A stretch of DNA of 64,000 nucleotides from Methylococcales symbiont of Hymedesmia sp. n. MRB-2018 (GTDB lineage: Bacteria; Pseudomonadota; Gammaproteobacteria; Methylococcales; Methylomonadaceae). Where the stretch lies: assembly GCA_003666385.1 (NCBI GenBank), contig QPIN01000054.1, forward strand, positions 1-64,000. Reading direction: 5' to 3'. This document shows positions 45,652 to 55,267 of the stretch, in pieces. The number at the start of each line of letters is the position of its first letter. The first letter of the stretch is position 1. The notes under the pieces were generated by a model. That model searched no databases. It worked only from the letters and a program-made list of their open reading frames with translations, and was not told the DNA's origin. Both the position numbers and the translations under genes were made by a program.

Positions 45652-47018
45652 TGAACAATTATTGGCTGATTGCATCAGCAACCATCGGATTACTGATCAT
45701 TGTTGTCATTGTGCAATGGCGTTTAAATAAGCAAACGTTTTCACGCTATCAAACTGATATTGACGCACTGGAGAATGATTTAAAACAGAGAATTGAATAT
45801 AACCAACAGTTGCTTGTTAATCAGGCTGTGACAGAGGGAAAATTAAAATTAGAAGAAAACAAAGCAAGTGATTATCAGCAACTACAGCAACAATTAATTA
45901 GCAGTAAAACAGAAAGTGCAGCGTTAAAAATACGGCTGGAAGAGCAAACTAAAAATGCCCAAGAGAAAATAAAATTATTGCAGAATGCAGAAAACCAGCT
46001 AAAAACCCAATTTGAGAACTTAGCCCATAAAATTTTTGAAGACAGAAGCAAACAGTTTTCAGAACAAAATAAAACCAGCATGGGGCATATCGTCAGTCCG
46101 ATTAAAGAGCAGTTGGTTGATTTTAAACAAAGGATTGAATCAGTCTACGATAGTGAAACCAAAGACCGAATTTCATTACGAGAAGAAATAGTCTCGCTCC
46201 GCCGTGATACCGAAAAAATGAATCAGGGCGCGTTAAACCTGACTAAGGCACTTAAAGGCGATAAAAAAATTCAAGGTAACTGGGGTGAAATGATACTGCA
46301 AAAAGTGCTGGAGCAATCAGGCTTACGCAAAGGCATAGAATATGAAACCCAAGGTGCATTTAGAGATCGAGACAATAATCTGTTCAAACCTGATGTGATT
46401 GTCCATTTACCAGAAAATAAGGATGTGGTGGTCGATTCAAAAGTATCTTTACTCGCCTATGAGAAATATTGTTCAACAGAAGATGATGAGCAACGAGTTG
46501 TTGCATTAAAGGCGCATACCAAAGCGGTAAGAGAACATATAAAAGGTTTGAGTGATAAAGACTATTCAGGGCTTAAAGGATTGCGGTCATTAGACTTTGT
46601 GCTTCTTTTTATGCCAATAGAATCTGCTTTTATAGCAGCATTTCAAGCTGATGAAAAATTATTCAGCAATGCCTTTGAGCATAAAATAGTCGTTGTTACA
46701 CCCACTACATTATTAGCTACATTAAAAACTATCGAGAATATCTGGCGATATGAACGACAAAATCAAAATGCCAAAATGATTGCCGATAAAGCCGGTACCT
46801 TATATGACAAAATCAGAGGCTTTGCAGAAGACCTAGAGAAACTAGGGACTCAATTAAGTACCGCTAATAAAACTTATGACGGAGTCATGAATAAACTCAG
46901 CACAGGCAGTGGTAATTTAATTCGACAAGCAAGCGGTTTTGTTGAGTTAGGTGTGAAAGTAAAGAAAACCTTACCCAAAAGTTTGACGGAACAAGCAGGG
47001 GTTGATGAAAGAGAGTGA
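45651..47018 (+). CDS. rmuC: DNA recombination protein RmuC
   Basis: The product of 455 residues has an N-terminal membrane helix (about 5-22), a long coiled coil (about 30-190), then the RmuC nuclease-like domain with LKGDKKIQGNWGEMILQKVL (about 201-220), PDVIVHLPENKDVVVDSKVS, LDFVLLFMPIESAFIAAF and TPTTLLATLKTIENIWRYE. It limits inversions at short inverted repeats in E. coli, which is of note in a genome so rich in such repeats. It is coupled to hemL by a one-base overlap. Confidence 0.92.
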   Translation: MNNYWLIASATIGLLIIVVIVQWRLNKQTFSRYQTDIDALENDLKQRIEYNQQLLVNQAVTEGKLKLEENKASDYQQLQQQLISSKTESAALKIRLEEQTKNAQEKIKLLQNAENQLKTQFENLAHKIFEDRSKQFSEQNKTSMGHIVSPIKEQLVDFKQRIESVYDSETKDRISLREEIVSLRRDTEKMNQGALNLTKALKGDKKIQGNWGEMILQKVLEQSGLRKGIEYETQGAFRDRDNNLFKPDVIVHLPENKDVVVDSKVSLLAYEKYCSTEDDEQRVVALKAHTKAVREHIKGLSDKDYSGLKGLRSLDFVLLFMPIESAFIAAFQADEKLFSNAFEHKIVVVTPTTLLATLKTIENIWRYERQNQNAKMIADKAGTLYDKIRGFAEDLEKLGTQLSTANKTYDGVMNKLSTGSGNLIRQASGFVELGVKVKKTLPKSLTEQAGVDERE

Positions 47019-47164
47019 TTTGTTGTATGTCGTTCAGATGTAACGATAAGCTATCCGAGAAACAATGTAAAACAAGAAAACAGAGGCAGGCTTATGCTGG
47101 CATACCCCATTAATTACTGGTCTTTTTTGCCATCTTCTGCATTGCATAATTTGTTGTTATATTT
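47019..47164. other. Truncated hairpin element left of a family B element
   Basis: CTGGTCTTTTTTGCCATCTT, TCTGCATTGCATAATTTGTTG (about 47119-47156) matches the left arm of the hairpin element at 33434-33550 but its loop and right arm are missing. The insertion site of the family B element follows directly. Confidence 0.6.
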
Positions 47165-47321
47165 GTAACTACTCAGCGTACTCCGTAACTGCTTAGATTG
47201 CCCTCTGTTCTGTTCAAGATCAAGGCGTTCAAGAACAAGGCGAAAACGCGGAATTTACAGGTGTAAATGCACACTTTCAACGCGGCTATTGGACAAAATA
47301 GAGGGTAAGCTGAGTAGTTAC
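47165..47321. mobile_element. Family B palindromic element, copy 1, with 8-bp target duplication
   Basis: The ends are GTAACTACTCAGCGTAC and GTAAGCTGAGTAGTTAC, 157 bp. The inner part pairs (TTGCCCTCTGTTCTGTTC with GACAAAATAGAGGGTAA). It is flanked by TTATATTT on both sides (47157-47164 and 47322-47329), a perfect 8-bp duplication. There is no coding capacity. Confidence 0.9.
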
Positions 47322-47405
47322 TTATATTTTAACTATTTATTGTCTCACTATTGCCTTGACTACGGTTGTTAGAAATATTGATTATCTCCTATTTTGTTCA
47401 AAGTT

Positions 47406-48005
47406 ATGTTAAGAAAATTATTGTCTTTTTGCATTCTTCTTCTGTTATGTGCATGTACCACGACAGCACCAAAACGGACTCATAATATTTGTGAAATATT
47501 TAAAGAAAAAGATGATTGGTATTCTGATGTAAAGCAAGCGAAAAAAAACTGGGGAGTGCCTATTCATGTCATTATGGCAATCATCCATCAAGAGTCACGT
47601 TTTGTTGCAGATGCCCAACCACCTCGGCCTTGGTTATTAGGTATCATTCCATGGTTTCGGTCGAGTAGTGCTTATGGTTACGCACAGGCACAAGAGGGTA
47701 CCTGGCAAGATTATTTAAATAATGGAGGGCATTGGGGAGGAGATAGAGATGATTTTTATGATGCCAGTGATTTTGTTGGCTGGTATTGCCATAATAGTCA
47801 TAATAAATTGGCTATTTCAAAATGGGATACAGAAAAACTATATCTCGCTTATCATGAGGGGTTTGGAGGGTTTAAGCGGAAAACATATTTAAAAAAACCG
47901 TGGCTCATTGGCGTATCTAAAAAAGTGAAGAAAAGAGCGGAGCTTTTTAGAGTGCAATTAACAACATGTAAAGAAGATTTAGAAAACAGCAGTTGGTTTT
48001 TCTAA
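47406..48005 (+). CDS. Lytic transglycosylase-type lipoprotein
   Basis: From the ATG at 47406 the product is 199 residues. A lipoprotein signal peptide ends in the lipobox LCAC (Cys about 17), so it is anchored in a membrane facing the periplasm. The SLT-like domain follows with IHVIMAIIHQESRFVADAQP (catalytic Glu about 67), SAYGYAQAQEGTW and LYLAYHEGFGGF. It cleaves glycan strands of peptidoglycan by analogy with the family. A TTG four codons upstream is an alternative start. It is monocistronic between element-rich gaps. Confidence 0.85.
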   Translation: MLRKLLSFCILLLLCACTTTAPKRTHNICEIFKEKDDWYSDVKQAKKNWGVPIHVIMAIIHQESRFVADAQPPRPWLLGIIPWFRSSSAYGYAQAQEGTWQDYLNNGGHWGGDRDDFYDASDFVGWYCHNSHNKLAISKWDTEKLYLAYHEGFGGFKRKTYLKKPWLIGVSKKVKKRAELFRVQLTTCKEDLENSSWFF

Positions 48006-48093
48006 ACATGGATTAGAGAAATCGTTTGGATTTTGAATGTTGTGCTATTTTAATGCATAATGCTTGGTTACTAAGTTTTTCAGATTGAGAAAT

Positions 48094-48474
48094 ATGCAAA
48101 CGACAATGCTAAAAGCAAAGTTACATAGAGCCACTGTGACCTATTCGGAATTGGGTTATGAAGGGTCTTGTGCAATAGATGGCAAAATTCTTGATTTTGC
48201 CGAGATTAAAGAATACGAGCAGATCCAGATATACAATGTTAATACAGGTGGACGTTTTACTACTTATGCTATTCGCGCAGAAGAGGGTTCTGGTGTGTTT
48301 TCTGTTAATGGTGCTGCTGCACGTCTTGCCTGCGCAGGTGATTTGATCATTGTTTGCACTTTTGCCTGTTATGATGCAAAAGAATTAGAAAATTATAAGC
48401 CAACGCTGGTTTATTTTAATGCGAAAAATGAAATAATACATTCAAGTCATACCATTCCTGTTCAGGCGGCATAA
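48094..48474 (+). CDS. panD: Aspartate 1-decarboxylase
   Basis: It makes beta-alanine for pantothenate and CoA. From the ATG at 48094 the product is 126 residues. Self-cleavage to the pyruvoyl enzyme occurs at Gly-Ser in GYEGSCAID (about 27-35). Other motifs are [51 protein letters not shown] and [12 protein letters not shown] start at 48106 (MLKAKLH) matches the shortest family members. panB or panC is not in the window. Confidence 0.93.
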   Translation: MQTTMLKAKLHRATVTYSELGYEGSCAIDGKILDFAEIKEYEQIQIYNVNTGGRFTTYAIRAEEGSGVFSVNGAAARLACAGDLIIVCTFACYDAKELENYKPTLVYFNAKNEIIHSSHTIPVQAA

Positions 48475-48630
48475 GCCAGCATCAGTACCTAAGCGACTCG
48501 CTGGTTTGAATAGTCTTGTTCTAATCCCTAAGTCTCAGAAACTTCTATTTCATTACTTTGTTCTACAGATTGCAACAATTTCTGCATGCCTATTGGTTTT
48601 AAAACATGGATAATTAAAGGTGAATTTATT

Positions 48631-48898
48631 GTAACTACTCGGCGTACTCCGTAACTGCTGAGATTGCCCTTTATTTTGTTCAAGAGCAAGGCGAAAGCGC
48701 GGAGTTTAGGAGTTTACAGGTGTAAATGCGTACTTTCAACGCGGCTATTGGACAAAATAGAAGGTAAGCTGACTCCGTAACTACTCAGATTGCCCTTTAT
48801 TTTGTTCAAGAGCAAGGCGAAAGCACGGAGTTTACAGGTGTAAATGCGTACTTTCAACGCGGCTATTGGACAAAATAGAGGGTAAGCTGAGTAGTTAC
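48631..48898. mobile_element. Family B palindromic element, tandem dimer with 8-bp target duplication
   Basis: Two family B units lie head to tail. Unit one runs from 48631 to about 48773, ending GGTAAGCTGAC; unit two from about 48776 (GTAACTACTCAGATTGCC) to 48898. The whole dimer is flanked by AATTTATT on both sides (48623-48630 and 48899-48906), so it either moved as a dimer or was duplicated after insertion. The rest of the gap 48475-48980 shows nothing else. Confidence 0.88.
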
Positions 48899-48980
48899 AA
48901 TTTATTGAACCTTGAATGATTGGTTGTGCTAGTGATTCAGGGTCATCTCTATGAAAAAGTAATAGGGCTAACAACTCATC

Positions 48981-49448
48981 ATGCAAATAAATTTGATCAG
49001 TGTAGGAAATAAAATGCCTCATTGGGTTCAGCAGGGCTATGATGAATATGCCAAGCGATTACCCAGAGAATGTGCATTGACATTAAAAGAGATTATTCCA
49101 GGAAAACGAGGTAAGAATAGTGATATGGCGAGAATCATCAGAGACGAAGGTGAGAGAATGATTAGCGCAATTCCAAATAGAGCACATATTGTAACTTTAG
49201 ATGTGCCTGGCAAACTCTGGACAACACTGGAGCTTTCAGAGGCTATGAGTCGCTGGATGGAAAATGGGCAAAATATTGCTTTGTTAGTCGGTGGTCCTGA
49301 AGGATTATCAGTGGCAGCAAAAAAATTAGCTAAGCAATCTTGGAGTCTTTCTAATTTGACCCTTCCCCACCCTCTGGTCAGAATTGTGGCCGCAGAACAA
49401 CTATATAGAGCTTGGAGTGTCCTCCATAATCATCCTTACCATCGATGA
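48981..49448 (+). CDS. rlmH: 23S rRNA (pseudouridine1915-N3)-methyltransferase
   Basis: The product of 155 residues is the usual length for RlmH, a SPOUT methyltransferase that modifies helix 69 of the 50S subunit. Motifs are [20 protein letters not shown] at the start, the region [20 protein letters not shown], the knot-forming [12 protein letters not shown] (about 101-112), and [20 protein letters not shown] with the terminal HNHPYHR. It starts the run rlmH-(maf)-rng-yhdP-nit-bamC and its stop overlaps the start of the dead maf gene. Confidence 0.95.
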   Translation: MQINLISVGNKMPHWVQQGYDEYAKRLPRECALTLKEIIPGKRGKNSDMARIIRDEGERMISAIPNRAHIVTLDVPGKLWTTLELSEAMSRWMENGQNIALLVGGPEGLSVAAKKLAKQSWSLSNLTLPHPLVRIVAAEQLYRAWSVLHNHPYHR

Positions 49449-49785
49449 AAGAACAACTTGTTTTAGCGTCTGCAATCTCCGAGAAGCAAGGAATTGCTGG
49501 ATCAAATGGGTGTCAGTTATCGTGTTCATGGTTGCTATTGATGAAACACCGAAAGGACAGTTGGAATAGACGGAAGTAATCAGCATTTTCAAATGTTAAG
49601 TACCACCAATGTTTGTTGCAGAAAAATTAACAGAAATGAAATAGCAGCCTACTGGCAAACAGGTGAGCCGTTGGGTAAGGTGGGTGCTTATGCTATACAA
49701 GGGGTAGTTATCTGGCATCATAGGTTTGCCGTTGTTTGAAATGGCTGAATTATTATCAAAACAGGGAATAAAAATAATTACATGA
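49445..49785 (+). pseudogene. Maf nucleotide pyrophosphatase, inactivated
   Basis: The ATG overlaps the rlmH stop (ATGA) and reads [10 protein letters not shown], the Maf start, before frameshifts. A second frame gives ELLDQMGVSYRVH and then AIDETPKG. After an internal loss the C-terminal Maf region appears as MLSTTNVCCRKINRNEIAAY, WQTGEPLGK, GAYAIQG, then in yet another frame LPLFEMAELLSKQGIKIIT and a stop overlapping the rng ATG. Normal Maf proteins are about 190-200 residues; here only about 110 codons remain in several frames. The rlmH-maf-rng order is preserved, so this is recent decay in place. Confidence 0.85.
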
Positions 49786-51236
49786 GTGAAGAAATTTTAA
49801 TTAACGTAACGCCATCAGAAACTCGAGTAGCAGTGATTGAAAATGGGGTTTTACAAGAATTAATCATTGAGCGAGATAGGCAAAAAGGACTGGTTGGTAA
49901 TATATATAAAGGGCAGGTATGTCGAGTTTTGCCAGGAATGCAAGCTGCTTTTGTAGATATTGGTCTTGATAGAGCGGCCTTTCTTCATCTTTCAGATTTT
50001 AGTAATAAAGAGCTGGAAAAAAAGGGTTCGGAAAATATTGAGCACTATTTGCGTGAAGGCCAGACCCTTGTTGTACAAGTGACTAAAGAACCTCTTGGAA
50101 CAAAAGGTGCCAGATTAACCACGGAAATTTCTATTCCTTCTCGATTTCAGGTTTATATGCCCTATACTAATAATTCAGGGGTTTCGCAAAGAATAGAGTG
50201 TGATAAAGAACGTGCTCGTTTAAGAAATTGTATCGAACAATTTCAGAAAAAACATGAAAATGGTGGGTTCATAGCGAGAACAGCTGCTGAATGCGTTGAA
50301 GAAGTCATATTGTTTTCTGACATGACCTTTTTAACCAAATTATGGGAAGCTATTTCTAAAAAAACTAATGAGGCTGAAGTTAAAACATTATTGCATGAGG
50401 ATTTGTCTTTAAGCATCAGAACATTGAGAGACTTATATACAGACGGTATTGAACGAATAAGAGTCGATTCGCGAGAAACGCATCAGAAGTTAGTGGAGTT
50501 TGCCAAAATATTTTTGCCTGATATAGTTTCAGTGATTGAACACTATGCAGGAGGATGTCCTGTTTTCGATATATATAATGTTGAAGATGAAATAACGCGT
50601 GCTTTAGACAGAAAAGTGAAGCTGAAATCAGGCGGTCATTTGGTCTTTGACCAGACAGAAGCTATGACCACAGTTGATGTCAATACAGGAGGCTACGTAG
50701 GTGGCAGAAACCTAGAAGAGACCGTTTTTAAAACTAATCTGGAAGCGGCTCAGGCTATTTCAAGGCAGCTTAGATTAAGAAACCTAGGTGGAATCATTAT
50801 TATTGATTTTATAGATATGCAGAGTAATGATCATAAAAAACAGGTTTTAGAAGCGTTGCAACGTAATCTGGATAAAGATCATGCTAAAAATAAGATTACC
50901 GAGGTGTCAGTTTTAGGTTTGGTCGAAATGACTCGTACAAGAACCCGTGAAAGTCTGGAGCATATTCTTTGTGAGCCATGTTGTGCTTGTGGGGGACGAG
51001 GTGTTTTAAAAACAGCTGAATCCATGTGTCTGGAAATATTCAGAGAGATTATTCGAGAAGTTAGGCAGTATAAAGTCCAGGAATTATTGGTTCTTGCCTC
51101 CAATGAAGTGGTTGAAATGTTACTGGACGAAGAGGCTGATATGTTAGCTGAACTGGAATTGTTTCTTGATGTTCGTATTAAGTTTAGATCAGAAGCCGAA
51201 TATAATCAGGAACAATATGATGTGGTTTTGCTTTAA
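49782..51236 (+). CDS. rng: Ribonuclease G
   Basis: This single-strand endoribonuclease matures 16S rRNA 5' ends and turns over mRNA. The product of 484 residues starts MSEEILINVTPSETRVAVIE. It has the S1 domain (NIYKGQVCRVLPGMQAAFVD at about 41-60), the catalytic DNase I-like subdomain with TVDVNTGGYVG and IIIIDFIDMQ (Mg-binding aspartates), and the zinc-link cysteines in LCEPCCACGGRG. It lacks the RNase E C-terminal scaffold. Its ATG overlaps the stop of the maf remnant. Confidence 0.95.
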   Translation: MSEEILINVTPSETRVAVIENGVLQELIIERDRQKGLVGNIYKGQVCRVLPGMQAAFVDIGLDRAAFLHLSDFSNKELEKKGSENIEHYLREGQTLVVQVTKEPLGTKGARLTTEISIPSRFQVYMPYTNNSGVSQRIECDKERARLRNCIEQFQKKHENGGFIARTAAECVEEVILFSDMTFLTKLWEAISKKTNEAEVKTLLHEDLSLSIRTLRDLYTDGIERIRVDSRETHQKLVEFAKIFLPDIVSVIEHYAGGCPVFDIYNVEDEITRALDRKVKLKSGGHLVFDQTEAMTTVDVNTGGYVGGRNLEETVFKTNLEAAQAISRQLRLRNLGGIIIIDFIDMQSNDHKKQVLEALQRNLDKDHAKNKITEVSVLGLVEMTRTRTRESLEHILCEPCCACGGRGVLKTAESMCLEIFREIIREVRQYKVQELLVLASNEVVEMLLDEEADMLAELELFLDVRIKFRSEAEYNQEQYDVVLL

Positions 51237-51253
51237 GCTTTTTTGATGTTATC

Positions 51254-54200
51254 GTGAATTACTCTCTCGCATGTGCCTTGCGTACTATGCTATTTATTTT
51301 GTTGATAGTTGTTGCTATTGCAATAAATGCAGTCAGATTTTTTTTGCTGAGTGCTGAAGACTATAAAGCTGATTTGCAGAGCAAAGTGCGAGAACTTACT
51401 GAATTGCCTATCAATATAGGGCAATTGCATGCGCATATGCGTGGCTTTAATGCAGAAATTATTTTGGATGATATTCAAATTCTTGCAAGCAATAACAATG
51501 AGCTGGTTGCAGTAAAATTAAAGCAAATACGACTAAATGTTAGCCTGTTGCAACTCTTATTTACGCAAAAAATACTTCCCTCAAGCTGGTTAACATTGGT
51601 CGGTGTAGACCTATCCATTATACGCAATGAGGATGGAAGTTTATCTATTGCAGGATTAACGAGAGATGATTCTGAGCAACCTTATTGGTTATTGGAAGGG
51701 CGTGGTTACGAGATTTTAAATAGCCACATTACCTGGCTGGATAATCAGCGAAAAACCTTGCCAATAGAATTTAGAGATGTTGATTTATTACTTAAAAATG
51801 GGGGAAGTGATGACAACCATGAGCTTCATTTTTTAGCAAATTTAGCGAAAGAATATGGAGAATCTTTGAGAGTCTCCATGGCTTTTAATAGTGATGTTTT
51901 TGCAGCGGGAAAGACAAACGGTAATGTTTATATTGAAGGAAAGAATATAAATTTAACTGCGTTAATGACAGGGGGCAATCCACTGGGACTGAAAATTAAG
52001 TCAGGACAAGGGAGCTTTAAACAATGGGGTCAAGTTAAAGACTCTAAATTCCATGATAGCAGGGGAAGCATTCAGGCAAGAAATATTGTTCTGGAAAAGC
52101 AGAACGACAAACAGAAACCATTGCATATTAAGAAACTAAAAACGGCATTTAACCTGTTCAAAAAAGGAGAAGCCTGGGCTTTAACCGTGGTCGATTTGTT
52201 TTTAGAAAATAACGAAAGAAAATGGCCTGCTGCTAGTTTTAGTTTCTCGGTAGATAACGCATTTAATCAAATAACAGCTTCAATCCTACATCTGGATTTT
52301 CTGCAATTGACCGAATTAATGCGGTTTTTTACAGCACTGGATTTTTCAGAGCATGATGTGATTAAAAAATTGCATTTAAAGGGTGAGTTAAAAAATGTTG
52401 CTGTTTTTATTGATAATGAAAAAGCGCAGTATGCAGTGAATGGTGCATTTAACAATATTTTTATCCGTGCTTTTGAAGGATTTCCAGAAATTAAAAACCT
52501 GACAGGTAGCATAAAAGGGAGTAATGAGAAAGGGGTTGTAGTTTTTGATACTCATAACGGACAGTTGTTTTTCTCTGAGTTATTCAAACATTCATTTGCT
52601 ATTGAGCAATTAACAGGTCAACTGAAATGGGAGCAATCAGCAGATAAATGGCAGATTTCATCTGAAAGTCTTATTTTAAATACTGGGGATGTTGAGACTG
52701 AAACAAAAGTTCTGCTTAGTATCCCCAAAAATGAAGCCCCGGTTTTTATGAATTTGCAGGCATCTTTTGCCAATATGCAGGATATAAGCCAAGTGTCGAA
52801 ATATTACCCTGTCAGTATTATGGACGAGGATGCGGTCGAATGGTTAGATAAAGCCTTTGTTTCAGGAAAGATTAAACAAGGAAAAGTGCGAGTCTATGGT
52901 GAGTTAGATAAATTCCCCTTTGTAAATAATCAGGGCGTTTTTGAAGTACAGTATGAGATGAAAGACGTTGAGTTGCAATATAACTCAGACTGGCCGAATT
53001 TAAACCATCTGAATGCTGGGGTGGTCTTTTTTAAAAACAGTGTAAGTGTTGATTTATATGATGCGCAAGTGAATAATTTAAGTGTTAAGGATGTAATATT
53101 AAAAATTCCTTCCTTTACTAGCAGTGATCACTTATTGGTTAAAGGTAAGGTTGAAGGGCAAATTTTTGATGGCTTACATTTTTTACAAAAAACACCGATT
53201 CATACTATCGCTAATAATGTTTTAAATGCCATTACACCAAAAGGCTTGACAGTAATCGATCTAGACCTAAAAATCCCCTTGTCAAAAGCTGCAAAAATGT
53301 CAGCAAATGTAACTGCACATCTATCAGAAGCTGCTTTAAAAGTGAATGCTGTTGACATAGATGTCAGTGAAGTCACAGGAGACTTGACATTTACTGAGAA
53401 AGGTTTTTATTGTAAAAATGTCAGTGCTAAGGCACTGGGTTATCCCATACAAATAGATGCAAACAGTGATGATAATAAAACCTTAATAAATATAGTCGGT
53501 AAAACAGATATTCAGCATTTAGAAAAACAGTTTGATTTTTTTGATAGCTGGATATTAAAAGGTCAGCGTATAAAAGGGTCTACAGCATATAAGCTGAAGC
53601 TGGATTTACCGCTTAATGAAAATAAATCAGCATCGTTAAAAATCACTACAGAGCTGCAAGGTGTTGCCGTTGATTTTCCTGAGACATTGAAGAAAAGCGC
53701 TGAGCAGAAAGCGTCTTTAACGGTGTCAATGGCATTAAATGATCCGCTTTTATTACCACTTTCATTAAATTATCAGGAAGAATTGATGCTATCCATGACT
53801 ATAGATAAGCAGAAGAATAAAATGATTTCTGCAAATATTGTTTATGCTGAAAGCTCTGATACAGTGCGGATATTTAATAAAATTACTGACCTTGAACAAG
53901 GTATAAAAATACAGCTTGAACGTGAAAAATTTGACTCGACACAATGGATGGCGTTTATCGACCAAAAAGATACTCAGGGAAATAAAGAAGCTGTTGAAAT
54001 TAAAGAAATAAATCTGATAACAAAGCAATTACAATGGAAAAATAAGAGTTATGGTGCATTTGAACTTGCTATGCACCGTTTAAGTAATAAGTGGCAAGGC
54101 AATATTTCTTCATCAATGGCAAAAGGTGCATTTGTCTTACCTATTGAGCAAGGTGGAAATGAAGCCATAAAATTGAATATGGCGCATTTGAATATTACTG

Positions 54201-55108
54201 AGCTTATGCAGGTTGATTTTAAAAAAGAAAATATTACAGTGGAAAAATTGCCCCTTATTAATGTAGAGAGTGAGCGATTGTTATGGAAAAACTCTAATTT
54301 AGGCAGTTTAACAATAAATAGCGAAAGATTGCTCGATGGTATTCGTTTTAACAAAATTGATATTGCTTCAAAGTGGTATAAAGTTGAGACAAAAGTTGAT
54401 TGGGTCAAAAGTAATAATGGTTATATTACTGATATGTATGGGACAGTTAAAGCCAATAATTTTGGTAAATTTTTAAACAAGTTTCATTTTGATAATGATT
54501 TCAAAAATAGCGAAGGGAGTGTAGAGTTTTTTGCGCTATGGCCAGGGGCACCTTATCAGTTTTCGCTTGAAGATATGAATGCTGAAATGGATATAGAGTT
54601 GAAAAATGGAAGGTTAGCTAGTGTCGAACCAGGTTTTGGTCGTGTATTAGGGTTGATTGCCATGGAGCAGTGGTTAAAGAGATTGACACTCGATTTTGAT
54701 GATATATATAAGAAAGGCATGAGTTTTAACAGTATCACTGGACACTTTACAATTATGAAGGGGAATGCGGCAAGCAGAAACTTGTTCGTTGATGCTGTGC
54801 CTGCCCGGATTTTTATCACAGGAGATGCTGATTTGATCGCCGAGACATTTGATCATAGGATAGCTGTCGTGCCAAAAAGCTCAGGAGCACTGCCTATAGC
54901 TGGTACAATCGTTAGTGGTATCGTAGGAGTTATTACTCAGGTTTTTAGCAGTGAATACAGAGACGGCTATTTCTTTGGTTCAGAGTATAAAGTACAAGGT
55001 TCATGGGATGATTTTAAAGTAACAGCAATCTCTGAAAAAGAGGGCATTCTAAAGAAAACCTGGTCAGGATTAACAGATTTTTCATGGATGAAATCTATTG
55101 CAGAATAG
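51254..55108 (+). CDS. yhdP: YhdP-family AsmA-like protein
   Basis: The product of 1284 residues is a long envelope protein. It has one N-terminal membrane helix (about 11-31) and then an extended repeated beta structure of the AsmA/TamB/Vps13-like (RBG) type, with a hallmark C-terminal AsmA-like region (GSVEFFALWPGAPYQFSLED, LKNGRLASVEPGFGRVLGLI, FNSITGHFTIMKGNAASRNL). YhdP, with TamB and YdbH, carries phospholipid between inner and outer membranes in E. coli; that role is assumed here by homology. The start is GTG at 51254, 17 bases after rng, in the common rng-yhdP order. Confidence 0.9.
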   Translation: MNYSLACALRTMLFILLIVVAIAINAVRFFLLSAEDYKADLQSKVRELTELPINIGQLHAHMRGFNAEIILDDIQILASNNNELVAVKLKQIRLNVSLLQLLFTQKILPSSWLTLVGVDLSIIRNEDGSLSIAGLTRDDSEQPYWLLEGRGYEILNSHITWLDNQRKTLPIEFRDVDLLLKNGGSDDNHELHFLANLAKEYGESLRVSMAFNSDVFAAGKTNGNVYIEGKNINLTALMTGGNPLGLKIKSGQGSFKQWGQVKDSKFHDSRGSIQARNIVLEKQNDKQKPLHIKKLKTAFNLFKKGEAWALTVVDLFLENNERKWPAASFSFSVDNAFNQITASILHLDFLQLTELMRFFTALDFSEHDVIKKLHLKGELKNVAVFIDNEKAQYAVNGAFNNIFIRAFEGFPEIKNLTGSIKGSNEKGVVVFDTHNGQLFFSELFKHSFAIEQLTGQLKWEQSADKWQISSESLILNTGDVETETKVLLSIPKNEAPVFMNLQASFANMQDISQVSKYYPVSIMDEDAVEWLDKAFVSGKIKQGKVRVYGELDKFPFVNNQGVFEVQYEMKDVELQYNSDWPNLNHLNAGVVFFKNSVSVDLYDAQVNNLSVKDVILKIPSFTSSDHLLVKGKVEGQIFDGLHFLQKTPIHTIANNVLNAITPKGLTVIDLDLKIPLSKAAKMSANVTAHLSEAALKVNAVDIDVSEVTGDLTFTEKGFYCKNVSAKALGYPIQIDANSDDNKTLINIVGKTDIQHLEKQFDFFDSWILKGQRIKGSTAYKLKLDLPLNENKSASLKITTELQGVAVDFPETLKKSAEQKASLTVSMALNDPLLLPLSLNYQEELMLSMTIDKQKNKMISANIVYAESSDTVRIFNKITDLEQGIKIQLEREKFDSTQWMAFIDQKDTQGNKEAVEIKEINLITKQLQWKNKSYGAFELAMHRLSNKWQGNISSSMAKGAFVLPIEQGGNEAIKLNMAHLNITELMQVDFKKENITVEKLPLINVESERLLWKNSNLGSLTINSERLLDGIRFNKIDIASKWYKVETKVDWVKSNNGYITDMYGTVKANNFGKFLNKFHFDNDFKNSEGSVEFFALWPGAPYQFSLEDMNAEMDIELKNGRLASVEPGFGRVLGLIAMEQWLKRLTLDFDDIYKKGMSFNSITGHFTIMKGNAASRNLFVDAVPARIFITGDADLIAETFDHRIAVVPKSSGALPIAGTIVSGIVGVITQVFSSEYRDGYFFGSEYKVQGSWDDFKVTAISEKEGILKKTWSGLTDFSWMKSIAE

Positions 55109-55123
55109 CGCACTTGTGTGTAG

Positions 55124-55157
55124 ATAGAAAACCGCATCCGTGACCGCGCGAAGTATA
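55124..55157. repeat. Solitary end of the 13257-13516 element
   Basis: ATAGAAAACCGCATCCGTGA then CCGCGCGAAGTATA matches the right end of the element at 13484-13516. No second end is found nearby. It lies in the yhdP-nitrilase gap. Confidence 0.65.
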
Positions 55158-55267
55158 ATAACCCAGCGATATTTTGTAAAAGCTATAAACTTTGCCTTGG
55201 CTTCTTATATCATTTATTTTTGAAAATGGTATTAAATGCTAGCAAATACACAAATAAGAGAGAAAGA

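Noticed and set aside
48631-48898. Origin of replication or iteron array
   Set aside because: The repeats are two copies of a palindromic element with an 8-bp target duplication; no DnaA boxes or replication gene nearby.
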